Assembly (NCBI GenBank): GCA_963205035.1
Contig: CAUJII010000018.1
Location: 1 to 15,457 of the forward strand
Source of the DNA: Spirochaetota bacterium
GTDB lineage: Bacteria > Spirochaetota > Leptospiria > Turneriellales > Turneriellaceae
Direction of reading: 5' to 3'
Length of the DNA stretch: 15,457 nt
Shown: one piece after another, positions 1-7,288 of the stretch
How positions within the stretch are numbered: position 1 is the stretch's first letter
Layout: every line of letters starts with the position of its first letter
Notes under the pieces: model-generated
Databases searched by the model: none
What the model saw: the letters and a program-made list of their open reading frames with translations, nothing else
Told to the model about the DNA's origin: nothing
Program-made: the position numbers and the translations under genes

Positions 1-435
1 GTCGTCGTCGCAAAAACAGAGATGAAAAAGGTGCCGCTCTTTGGAATTACTCTGAAAGCCTCGCGTACTATTTTCGTCGACCGCGAAGACGCCGCCGATG
101 CGAAGCGCGCTATCAAAGACGCAGTGAAGGCGATTAAGACCGACAAGAACCACCTTTGGATTTTCCCCGAAGGCACGCGCAGCCTCGGCAAAGGGCTTGC
201 ACCTTTCAAGAAGGGAGCGTTTGCGATGGCGATTGCGGCGGGGGCACCGATTGTGCCAATCATCAACCAACCGATGGAGCACGCGCTCGATACGCAGAAC
301 AAGGTGGTGCGTGGGGGTGAGCATCTGGTGAAGGTACTCCCAGCGATTTCGACCGAGGGTATGAAATTCCGCAATATCGACGCGCTTTGCGCGCAGGTTG
401 AGGCTCTCTACCGCAGCGAGCTCGATAAGTTTTAG
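1..435 (+). CDS. plsC: 1-acyl-sn-glycerol-3-phosphate acyltransferase (PlsC family), 3' part
   Basis: The gene enters from the left edge already in frame (first codon GTC at base 1), so its start and the catalytic HX4D motif lie outside the window. The visible 144 codons carry the rest of the family signature. TIFVDR matches the second acyltransferase block, FPEGTRS (bases 163-183) is the phosphate-binding block, and APIVPI is the fourth block. In this family the enzyme transfers an acyl group to the sn-2 position of lysophosphatidate at the cytoplasmic membrane, giving phosphatidate for phospholipid synthesis. An internal ATG at base 22 is not the true start, because the residues before it (VVVAKTE) match the family just ahead of this point. 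The stop codon TAG overlaps the left arm of the hairpin at 435-452. Family assignment is secure. The exact acyl acceptor is an inference. Confidence 0.85.
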   Translation, partial: VVVAKTEMKKVPLFGITLKASRTIFVDREDAADAKRAIKDAVKAIKTDKNHLWIFPEGTRSLGKGLAPFKKGAFAMAIAAGAPIVPIINQPMEHALDTQNKVVRGGEHLVKVLPAISTEGMKFRNIDALCAQVEALYRSELDKF

Positions 436-505
436 CGGACTTTTGAGTCCGCGACTAACTATTCTCTGAAATTCAGTAGACTTGTGAGTCCACGACTAAC
501 TATTC
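434..505. repeat. Two imperfect 31-bp direct repeats, each with a hairpin
   Basis: Copies lie at 434-464 and 475-505, 41 bp apart, with 27 of 31 bases identical. The last 12 bases (GACTAACTATTC) are the same in both. Copy 1 forms a perfect 7-bp stem, 435-441 with 446-452, around a TTTG loop. Copy 2 forms the same hairpin, 476-482 with 487-493, around TGTG. One C-G pair has become T-A in copy 2, which preserves pairing, and one pair has become an A/C mismatch. No T-run follows either hairpin, so an ordinary intrinsic terminator is unlikely. Copy 1 begins inside the plsC stop codon. The role is unknown; a dispersed REP-like element or an RNA 3'-end structure is possible. Confidence 0.7.
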
Positions 506-534
506 AGACTTGAACGAAACGGTTGTTTTACTAT

Positions 535-557
535 CCAGCGAGTTCCCGCCTAAACTC
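535..557 (+). repeat. 23-nt intergenic element, copy A (matches 10637-10659)
   Basis: This stretch matches 10637-10659 at 18 of 23 positions, with a 13-base identical core (GCGAGTTCCCGCC) at 538-550. All five differences are transitions. It lies 64 bp before the HisN-type phosphatase start. The other copy lies 34 bp before the VWA gene start. A shared regulatory site or a decayed dispersed repeat would both fit. Chance similarity cannot be excluded from two copies. Confidence 0.3.
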
Positions 558-621
558 CTGCGCCAGTCAGTAGCCAATTAACGCTTGGCGCGCTGGCAAA
601 ACGACCGTATTCGGACGGCAC

Positions 622-1404
622 ATGCAAAAAGCACAAGATTTCTTTGAGACACTTCTGCCCGAAGCTATTTCGATAAGCCGCGATGTCTCAAAACGTTTTT
701 TTAAGAAGCCCATTGAGACGCTTTCTGTTCATAAAAAATCTGATGCGTCTCCTGTGACCGCCGCCGATCTCGAGCTTGAAGAAAGATTGCGTGAGTGCAT
801 TCAAAAACGCTTTCCCTCTCACGGCATCATCGGTGAAGAACACGGCACACTTAAAGGCGACGCCGAATTCGTCTGGGTTTTAGATCCCATCGACGGCACG
901 AAAAGTTTTATTAGCGGAGTTCCACTTTTTACGACGCTTGTGGCACTTCTTCATCAAGGCGCACCGCAATGTGGAGCGATTTACCAACCTGTTTTAGACG
1001 AGCTTGTGTGGGGGAATAACCACGAGTGTTTTTTCAACGGCAAGAAGACTGAGATGCGAGAAACTCAAGCCCTGAGCGATGCCACACTTCTGGTCACCGA
1101 TCTTTCTGACGTAAAAAAATACCAGCCGAAGGCGTCGTTTGAGTCGCTTGCTGAGCGCGTGCGTTTTTTTAGAACGTGGGCCGATGGGTATGGTTACGCG
1201 CTTTTGGCAACAGGCTACGCAGACATTATGATCGACCCCATCATGAACCCTTGGGATCTCATGGCGGTTATTCCTGTCATTCGGGGCGCTGGCGGGACGA
1301 TTACCGACTTTGAGAACCGCGATGCGGCAATAGGCAATTCCATTGTCGCGGCGCATCCGAATTTGCATAAAGAAACGATGCGGTTACTCCGCTATGTTGA
1401 GTAA
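622..1404 (+). CDS. hisN: Inositol-monophosphatase-family phosphatase, HisN-type histidinol-phosphatase likely
   Basis: 260 residues, a normal length for the inositol monophosphatase superfamily. The metal-binding motifs are intact: GEE at residues 71-73, DPIDGT at 88-93 and PWD with Asp212. Several details recall the HisN subgroup rather than general inositol phosphatases or CysQ. These are the DPIDGTKSFISGVP stretch, a YGYALLATG segment and IMIDPIMNPWD. In that subgroup the enzyme removes phosphate from histidinol phosphate in the cytoplasm, the penultimate step of histidine synthesis. No other his genes are nearby, so the substrate remains an inference. ATG 622 is chosen because the family N-terminus follows directly; no good Shine-Dalgarno precedes it. 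Its 3' end overlaps the kinase gene by 11 bp (1394-1404), suggesting co-transcription with the signalling genes. Confidence 0.8.
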   Translation: MQKAQDFFETLLPEAISISRDVSKRFFKKPIETLSVHKKSDASPVTAADLELEERLRECIQKRFPSHGIIGEEHGTLKGDAEFVWVLDPIDGTKSFISGVPLFTTLVALLHQGAPQCGAIYQPVLDELVWGNNHECFFNGKKTEMRETQALSDATLLVTDLSDVKKYQPKASFESLAERVRFFRTWADGYGYALLATGYADIMIDPIMNPWDLMAVIPVIRGAGGTITDFENRDAAIGNSIVAAHPNLHKETMRLLRYVE

Positions 1405-3733
1405 GTTTCTCAGTTTTCGCTTTCGCCTTTCCGCTACGATTTTCGCGGTGGCTGTCGTCTCGACGCTAATCGGCCTTTTTTATTCTTACCGCATCGCCGA
1501 GTCTTATATCCGCCAGCAAATGCTCAACCGCTTTCAAGACTTTGGGCGTTTGAGTGCTTCGCATTTTTCCGAGGACGAATTAACATACCTGGCTGTAATC
1601 GACAAAACAATCAATCTCCGAGTAAAGAAGGACGCAACAAGCACCGAAGAAACACTATCTGCAACCGCACTCACCGAAGAAGAAAAACGTAGTTTCTTGA
1701 GAAATACCACATTTCAAAAAATCGCGCAGAAGCTGCAAAGCATCCGTCTCACTTCACTGCACGATTTGCAGCCGAAGCAAATTGGATCGAAGACAGTTTT
1801 GGGGAGCGAACAAAAGCCCGCAATTGAGCGCATTTGGATTGCCGGTGTCGAGATGCACGCCTTCATGCCAAGCCGTCTGCGTGTTTTGAGTTCTTATCAA
1901 TTTGCCTCCGCTGGAAAACCAGCCGCGATGGCGGAGGGAATAAAGAAGAGTGCCTTTGAGTTGGGAGATATTATTGACGCTCGAAACATTACAGCAGTCG
2001 GTCGAGCGCTTGGCGGACGTTTCGCAGCGAGCGATGGTTATCAAACCGAAGGGGCTGATGTATTTATTTCAACCTCGACGCCGCTTCGAAACGCAGACGG
2101 AAAAATTGTGGCGTTACTCATGGTAGATTTTTCTGCCGCCACAGAAATCGATGCACTTTTTCAACTCAAGACGACGGGTTATTACGTTCTGATAGCAGTC
2201 TTGCTTTTGTCTTCCATGGCGGCTGCGGCTATTAGTCGTGTGCTTTTGAAGCCTATTGAAGCGATGCGGCGTGCGGCACTTCGTATTGGCCAGCGCGACT
2301 TTGCAGCACGAATCGTTGCTACAAGCCACGATGAGTTGGCTGATTTGGCCGGTGCAATGAACACCTTAGCTCAAGAACTCGGGGAGTACTCGAACCAAAT
2401 GGAAGCGCGCATCGCCGAGAGGACGCATGAAATCGGAGGAATTTTAGAGGCCTTGGAACAGGGCGTTTTCACGATTGACAAGAACGGAATCATTCAACCG
2501 GAATACTCGAAGGCGTCTCTCGCAATTTTTTCATTGAAAGACATATCGAACCGCCGTTTCAGCGATTTATTCCGCGACGAGAAATTACGCAATGCCATAG
2601 AAAAGTATATCGATATATTGTTTGGTCAGCAGGAGATTAGCAAACTCATGCTTGAAAAAGCTAACCCTGTTTCTCAGATTCAATACGTGAACGTAGCGGG
2701 TGAAACGCGCCACCTGCGGTTTAGTTTTAGACCGCTCTGGCGCATCGATAGGGCAGCGTCGAAGCGCATTTTAGTGACAATCATCGACGACACGTATGGA
2801 GTGAATCTCGAGAAAAAGCTTTCCGATACCGAAGTGCAGAAGCGCAACGAGCACGACGCACTCATCCGCTTGATGCGCATTCCAATGTCTATCTTGAATG
2901 CGTTCCATGAACAGCAGGTTCAATTCTTGCAAGACGCGAAACAACTCATCGCTCACTTTGACGATTTGGAAAACGATAAGGGACGGTTCTTAGGGAAGAC
3001 GCATGCCCTCAAAGGCAATGCGCTGCAGTTGGGGTTCCAGCAACTTGCAGAATACTTACACGATGCAGAAGAAATCCTCCATAGAATCGAATATGCGGAC
3101 TCGGACGAGAAACGCGTTTTGCGGCGAAATTTTTCGATTGTTGTGAAATCATGTGAAGACGCGATTACCAATCGCGGAAAACTCACCGAGCGCATCCGCG
3201 AGCTTATTCACCCGAATGCGGAGGAGGGTGGTCAAGAGAGCGTCGATAGGATCACTGAATTTTGGAAGAATCAAATCCAAGAAAAGGCACAGAAGTACCA
3301 GATCGAAGTTACTGCACATATTGCGCTCAATAAAGAAAGTATCGATGCGCTCTACCGAGTACATAACATTCTTGTGCAGCTTTTGCGCAACACCTTTGCC
3401 CACGGAAGAGAAAGTGCCGTTGAAAGAGAACGCAAAGGAAAACGTGAAGAGATGCAAGTTGGTCTCTCGACGCGCTACTTCAAAGATGCGACTGAGATTA
3501 TCTATACCGAAGACGGGCGCGGCTTCAAAGAGATTGGCGCAGGCGAGACTTTGTCCTTAGACGCGCTCCTTCAAAAGAGGTTGACACGGCCGGCGAAGAC
3601 AATAACTTTAGAGGCTGGCCGAGGTCTTGGTTTGGGATTTATCGCAGAAAACTTGCACTCACTGAATGCTCAAATGGAGATTTCATCCACGGGACAGGTC
3701 CTCCAATTTTTGATTAGGTTGCCGCATCCATGA
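1394..3733 (+). CDS. Membrane-bound CheA-like histidine kinase (Cache-HAMP-PAS-Hpt-HATPase)
   Basis: 779 residues from ATG 1394. A longer in-frame start at 1343 would lie deep in the upstream gene and precede the first membrane helix with a basic tail, so ATG 1394 is preferred. Order of parts: TM1 about residues 12-32; an extracytoplasmic region about 33-262 with a Cache-like stretch near 222-245 (STPLRNADGKIVALLMVDF); TM2 about 263-281; HAMP about 282-335; a PAS-like region about 350-470; an Hpt-type helical domain about 505-610 with His537 in THALKGNALQLGF; and a CheA-type ATPase about 655-779. The N box has Asn666 (LLRNTFAHG), the G1 box is EDGRGF (706-711) and the G2 box is GRGLGLGF (742-749). 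There is no CheW-like domain and no recognisable P2 domain. Phosphotransfer from His537 to the overlapping CheY-like protein is the likely output. The ligand is unknown. Confidence 0.85.
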   Translation: MLSKFLSFRFRLSATIFAVAVVSTLIGLFYSYRIAESYIRQQMLNRFQDFGRLSASHFSEDELTYLAVIDKTINLRVKKDATSTEETLSATALTEEEKRSFLRNTTFQKIAQKLQSIRLTSLHDLQPKQIGSKTVLGSEQKPAIERIWIAGVEMHAFMPSRLRVLSSYQFASAGKPAAMAEGIKKSAFELGDIIDARNITAVGRALGGRFAASDGYQTEGADVFISTSTPLRNADGKIVALLMVDFSAATEIDALFQLKTTGYYVLIAVLLLSSMAAAAISRVLLKPIEAMRRAALRIGQRDFAARIVATSHDELADLAGAMNTLAQELGEYSNQMEARIAERTHEIGGILEALEQGVFTIDKNGIIQPEYSKASLAIFSLKDISNRRFSDLFRDEKLRNAIEKYIDILFGQQEISKLMLEKANPVSQIQYVNVAGETRHLRFSFRPLWRIDRAASKRILVTIIDDTYGVNLEKKLSDTEVQKRNEHDALIRLMRIPMSILNAFHEQQVQFLQDAKQLIAHFDDLENDKGRFLGKTHALKGNALQLGFQQLAEYLHDAEEILHRIEYADSDEKRVLRRNFSIVVKSCEDAITNRGKLTERIRELIHPNAEEGGQESVDRITEFWKNQIQEKAQKYQIEVTAHIALNKESIDALYRVHNILVQLLRNTFAHGRESAVERERKGKREEMQVGLSTRYFKDATEIIYTEDGRGFKEIGAGETLSLDALLQKRLTRPAKTITLEAGRGLGLGFIAENLHSLNAQMEISSTGQVLQFLIRLPHP

Positions 3734-4113
3734 AAGTTCTCATAGTAGACGATTCGGAACTCATGCGCACCGTTATAGAACAGGTCGTGCGCGAGAACTT
3801 GAGTGATGCGGCTGATAAGATTACATTCTTCCACGCAGCAGACGGCCAAGACGCGATGCAGATTTTTAACGAGGCTCAGATCACTCTCATCTTGCTCGAC
3901 TGGAACATGCCCATCTTGAACGGCGTCGATTTTGTTAAAGAGATCCGCGCCAAGGGCAGCAAGGTTCCCATTGTCATGATTACCTCGGTGACCGATAGCG
4001 AGCGCATTCTCGAAGCGGCTGCGGCTGGGGTGAATAGTTACGTGGAGAAGCCGATACAGGGAGTGAGGCTGTGGCATCAAATCGCCGCATTTTTCAAGAA
4101 TGCTGAATTTTGA
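3730..4113 (+). CDS. CheY-like single-domain response regulator
   Basis: 127 residues forming one receiver domain with no output domain. The acidic pocket is Asp7-Asp8, the phosphoacceptor is Asp57, and the conserved switch residues Thr85, Tyr104 and Lys107 are present. Asn59 sits two residues after the phosphoacceptor, as in E. coli CheY. The ATG overlaps the kinase stop codon (ATGA), so translation is probably coupled and the kinase is the natural phosphodonor. It acts in the cytoplasm. With no DNA-binding domain, output must be through protein contact, either at a flagellar motor as for classical CheY or with another partner. Motor control is not shown by anything in this window. Fold and active site are clear; the target is not. 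Confidence 0.9.
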   Translation: MKVLIVDDSELMRTVIEQVVRENLSDAADKITFFHAADGQDAMQIFNEAQITLILLDWNMPILNGVDFVKEIRAKGSKVPIVMITSVTDSERILEAAAAGVNSYVEKPIQGVRLWHQIAAFFKNAEF

Positions 4114-4549
4114 AATTTTCAAAAAATCCTTACGCCGCGTTTTTCGCGAGTTTTTATCAATGACCGATCTGACCAGCGAAACGTTAGAAGTCCTACCCAA
4201 GACTTACCAGAGCGTGACTGCACGCATTGATCTTTCAGGCGATGTCAAAGCTTCTGTTTGGCTCAACCTAACCTACCCGGGTGCTCTCTTGGCTATGAAA
4301 GAGCTAAAAGTTCCGTTTAACGAAGAAGACCGCATGCTCATGGATGCGGTGGGTGAGCTTCTCAACATGATTGTCGGTGCAGCGCAGCGCGACTCGACAG
4401 TGCGCTATGATTTTTCGCTGCCGATGGCGCAAAAAGGAGAGAGGTATTCCCTCTCGCTCAACCCGAAAACTAAAAAGAGCGCCGAACGGTTTGTCTTCGA
4501 GGAATTTGAGGCAACTCTTCTACTGGAAGAGCATAGTAATGTGACATAA
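4100..4549 (+). CDS. cheX: CheX-type CheY-P phosphatase
   Basis: 149 residues. It resembles the CheC/CheX/FliY phosphatase superfamily, with the catalytic E-x-x-N pair in GELLNM (Glu86 and Asn89). Flanking features are also typical: DLSGDVKASVWLNL before it, and SLPMAQKGERY after it, in the place where CheX has its S-LPxxxxGxxY strand. CheX dimers in other bacteria hydrolyse the aspartyl phosphate of CheY. Here the obvious substrate is the receiver encoded just upstream, whose gene it overlaps by 14 bp (4100-4113). A start at ATG 4160 would also be possible, but the region before it fits the family's N-terminal helix. No terminator is visible downstream, so read-through towards dnaA is possible. 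Confidence 0.8.
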   Translation: MLNFEIFKKSLRRVFREFLSMTDLTSETLEVLPKTYQSVTARIDLSGDVKASVWLNLTYPGALLAMKELKVPFNEEDRMLMDAVGELLNMIVGAAQRDSTVRYDFSLPMAQKGERYSLSLNPKTKKSAERFVFEEFEATLLLEEHSNVT

Positions 4550-4657
4550 TCCTTGTTACAAAACTAAACACCATCCTCTACGGAAAAACGCTGAAATTCT
4601 ATGTAAAACTACGTAAGTGTGCTTGCCGTACATTCAGAGTTTTTCGACTCTCTCCCC

Positions 4658-6052
4658 ATGCAAGCCACACAGCCGAACTCAGTTCCACCAACATCGATCT
4701 TAATGCCTGCAAACGCTGACGTTTTCTGGCTTTCGCTTCAAGAGAAGCTCAGAAAAAAGATACCAGCGCAGGTTTTCTCAGTCTTCTTTAAGGATTTAAG
4801 CGCAAAAATCATCGAAGAGAAACTCACGATCACTTGTCCGAATGTAGAAGTTTTTCGTCACGTCGAAAAGCAGTACAAGAGCCTCATTATTGACGAAGCC
4901 CAAACACTCGGATTCAACGGAGAAATTACCGTCGAATGTAATAAGAAGACAAGTCTGGGCCAATCTACAGTCAAAAACAAAACGCTTTCAGCCGCCGTGC
5001 GCTCAGAGACAGCATTTCCCAACCGAATCAATCTGAACCCAGGTTATACTTTCGACCGATTTATTAAAGGGCCGTCGAACGAGCACGCATATGCCGCCGC
5101 ATCGGGCGCTGCTCAGAAGCCCAACGACTACCACAATCCTCTTTATATTTATGGCGGTGTCGGGTTGGGTAAGACACACCTAATGATGGCAATCGGTAAT
5201 TTTGTCCAGCAAAGCTATCCTTGGCTCAAAGTAAAATACTGCCCCTCTGAGATTTTTCAAAGCGATCTCATCGAAGCGATGAAAGATAAGAATCTCTCTT
5301 ATTTCAGGACGCAATACCGCAGCGTCGATGTTTTCTTGCTCGACGATGTGCAATTCATCAGTAAGAACGCCGACTTCACTCAAGAAGAAATTTTTCATAC
5401 TTTTAATTATTTTTATCAGAACAAAAAACAAATCGTGATTTCGGCGGATAGACCCCCGCAGGCACTGCCGCAGTTGCACGATAGGCTACAAAGCCGCTTT
5501 CAGCAAGGACTCATCGTCGATGTGAAAGCTCCCAATTTTGAAACGCGCATGGCTATTTTGCGCACGAAAGCGCAAGAGGCAGAGCTTCAGGTGAGCCCCG
5601 ATGTCATCAAGTACCTGGCTTCGCGATTCACATCGCAGGTGCGCCCGATGGAGGCGGCACTCAGCATTCTACAATTCACAGCCAACCATGAAAAACGCCC
5701 GATTGATTTGCAGATGGCAAAGATGGCCTTGAAGGCCCTTCCGCAAGAAAACGGCATTCACCAAGTGACCATCGAAGATATTTTGCGTGTCGTTTCGCGT
5801 ACACTACACGTCGATGAGGCACTGATTGTCGGGCCAAACAGAACAGAGCACGTTGCCCTTGCGCGGCACGTCTCCATGTACCTCGCAAAAAGTCTCATCA
5901 AGGGAGCGACGCTCAGTTTTATTGCAGGGGCTTTCGGTAAGAGAGATCATACGACGGTGCTCCACGCTGACCAGAAAATTCGAGACCTCATCGATACCGA
6001 CACAGCCCTTCAAATGCAAATTGACGAGATGCTCGAAGAACTCAAGTTCTGA
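4658..6052 (+). CDS. dnaA: Chromosomal replication initiator protein DnaA
   Basis: All DnaA parts are present. There is an N-terminal domain I (FWLSLQEKL onward), a linker, and an AAA+ domain with Walker A GGVGLGKTH (Lys172), Walker B FLLDDVQF (Asp229, Asp230) and the box VII segment RLQSRF. The C-terminal DNA-binding domain carries the signature GKRDHTTVLHA at residues 427-437. DnaA binds ATP and DnaA boxes and opens the origin. Three starts are possible: GTG 4619 (477 aa), ATG 4658 (464 aa, used here) and ATG 4703 (449 aa), which gives the N-terminus most like the family. None has a clear Shine-Dalgarno. The gene lies alone: cheX is upstream and a convergent TPR gene begins its 3' end 4 bp away. 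dnaN, recF and gyrB are not beside it, and no cluster of DnaA boxes was seen. Confidence 0.93.
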   Translation: MQATQPNSVPPTSILMPANADVFWLSLQEKLRKKIPAQVFSVFFKDLSAKIIEEKLTITCPNVEVFRHVEKQYKSLIIDEAQTLGFNGEITVECNKKTSLGQSTVKNKTLSAAVRSETAFPNRINLNPGYTFDRFIKGPSNEHAYAAASGAAQKPNDYHNPLYIYGGVGLGKTHLMMAIGNFVQQSYPWLKVKYCPSEIFQSDLIEAMKDKNLSYFRTQYRSVDVFLLDDVQFISKNADFTQEEIFHTFNYFYQNKKQIVISADRPPQALPQLHDRLQSRFQQGLIVDVKAPNFETRMAILRTKAQEAELQVSPDVIKYLASRFTSQVRPMEAALSILQFTANHEKRPIDLQMAKMALKALPQENGIHQVTIEDILRVVSRTLHVDEALIVGPNRTEHVALARHVSMYLAKSLIKGATLSFIAGAFGKRDHTTVLHADQKIRDLIDTDTALQMQIDEMLEELKF

Positions 6053-6056
6053 TTCT

Positions 6057-7280
6057 TTAAGGCGTTACGTCTTGGTCGTCTTCCAGAGAAAGCTCTTCGG
6101 ATTGCTTCTTCTCCCGGTGGTAACTTTTTGGACGCGGAGCCGCACCGTCGTCTGCATCGGAAATTGCGTCTAAAATTTGATCGTCTTCATCTGCAGACGC
6201 ATCGGAGTCTTCGGGCTCGATAATTGCGTGGTTAGATTCTGGCAATTTATCGCCCATCATACGTTTTGTTTCCGCTTCCCAGTCAGCCGCGATTTGTGCG
6301 TACTTCCCCTTGGGGTAATGCGTTCTCACAAACGTAAAGACTCGAAGCGCACGCTCCAACTTGTTATCTAAATAATACGCTTCGCCTTTCTTGATGAATG
6401 CCGCTTCGTCGCGTCCCTTGTACTGGTTGCTGACTGCGGCATTCAAAAAATGGACTGCGTTCCTGTACTCCTTGAGTTTCAGATATGCATTACCCAAATA
6501 ATAGAGCGCGTCTTCGGATTCCGGCGCGGAAGATTTCGCAGCAGGCGTCAAAAGCCGCACTGCTTTTTTGTAATCCCCTTGGGTAAACGCTTTAACCCCT
6601 TCTGCTATGTTATAGCTTGTGGGAGTACTCTCTTTTTTTAAGTCTTTATTCCCCGCTTCATTTTCATCTAAAACGCCGTGGAGCGCGACAGAGTTTTTAT
6701 AGTCTGCGTCTGTAAGTCCCATCGCAGCGCGCGCTTCTCTGTTGTCGGGATTTTCGGTGAGCGCATTTTGAAAATTGCGCTGTGCGTCTTTTGCAAAGCC
6801 CTTGCGTTGGTAATACTTCCCAATCTCCAGATAGATTTCTGCGCGCAGACTCTTATCGGGCGTTGTATTCAGAAGCGTCAAGAGCTGGTTCATTCCTTCG
6901 TCGGAATAGTTACGCATGATTTGTAGCTTCGCAATTTTGAAGCGCGTGAGTGGTTTGAGATTATCGTCTAACGGCATTTCAGCGAGCTTGCGGTACTTAC
7001 CGAGTGCAACGTCGCGCATACCCAACCGCTCATAAGCTTCGGCCAGATGGAAACGCGCCTCTAAAGCAAACTTGCTCTCGGGGTATTGCGCAACGACTGC
7101 GGTTAAGTCGTCGATTCCTTTGCGCAAGCCGTCCTCGTCGAAGCGTTCGAGCTGCAATTTGCCCTGTTCGAGCCGCACCTTCGCCGCCTTGTTGCCCGAA
7201 ATATATTCGCGTTCGATGAGGAAAACCCCCGCGCCAATCGTGAGGAGCAATGCTCCGACCCAAACTGTTACACTACGCAT
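6057..7280 (-). CDS. TPR protein with N-terminal membrane anchor and acidic tail
   Basis: 407 residues. A hydrophobic segment at about residues 5-23 is followed by a charged region, consistent with a signal anchor and a periplasmic body rather than a cleaved signal. Repeated helix pairs of TPR type run from about residue 35 to 340, for example AEAYERLGMRDVALGKYRKL and YLGNAYLKLKEYRNAVHFLN. The last 65 or so residues are rich in Asp, Glu and Ser and are probably disordered. TPRs bind proteins, so a scaffold role at the envelope is likely; no catalytic motif is seen. ATG 7280 is supported by a GAGG at 7285-7288. It begins one base after the stop of the other TPR gene (7282-8214), so the two are almost certainly one operon. 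The specific function is not recognised. Confidence 0.85.
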   Translation of the reverse strand: MRSVTVWVGALLLTIGAGVFLIEREYISGNKAAKVRLEQGKLQLERFDEDGLRKGIDDLTAVVAQYPESKFALEARFHLAEAYERLGMRDVALGKYRKLAEMPLDDNLKPLTRFKIAKLQIMRNYSDEGMNQLLTLLNTTPDKSLRAEIYLEIGKYYQRKGFAKDAQRNFQNALTENPDNREARAAMGLTDADYKNSVALHGVLDENEAGNKDLKKESTPTSYNIAEGVKAFTQGDYKKAVRLLTPAAKSSAPESEDALYYLGNAYLKLKEYRNAVHFLNAAVSNQYKGRDEAAFIKKGEAYYLDNKLERALRVFTFVRTHYPKGKYAQIAADWEAETKRMMGDKLPESNHAIIEPEDSDASADEDDQILDAISDADDGAAPRPKSYHREKKQSEELSLEDDQDVTP

Positions 7281-7288
7281 ATTACCTC
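7281..7288 (-). promoter_or_regulatory. Ribosome binding site fixing the start at 7280
   Basis: On the minus strand GAGG (7288-7285) lies four bases before ATG 7280. It overlaps the end of the upstream gene, whose stop codon is 7284-7282. It is one of the few clear Shine-Dalgarno sequences in the window and suggests that ribosomes finishing the upstream gene can restart here. Confidence 0.6.

Noticed and set aside
3670..4200. Open frame of 176 codons on the minus strand over cheY and cheX
   Set aside because: It is antisense to two clearly conserved genes with intact active sites and shows no recognisable family.
4553..4605. Promoter for dnaA from TTGTTA and TATGTA
   Set aside because: The two hexamers are 41 bp apart, and neither has a partner at proper spacing.
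4550..4618. Origin of replication before dnaA
   Set aside because: No cluster of TTATCCACA-like boxes or clear AT-rich unwinding stretch; the only near matches in the window are single and scattered, such as one near 8208-8216.
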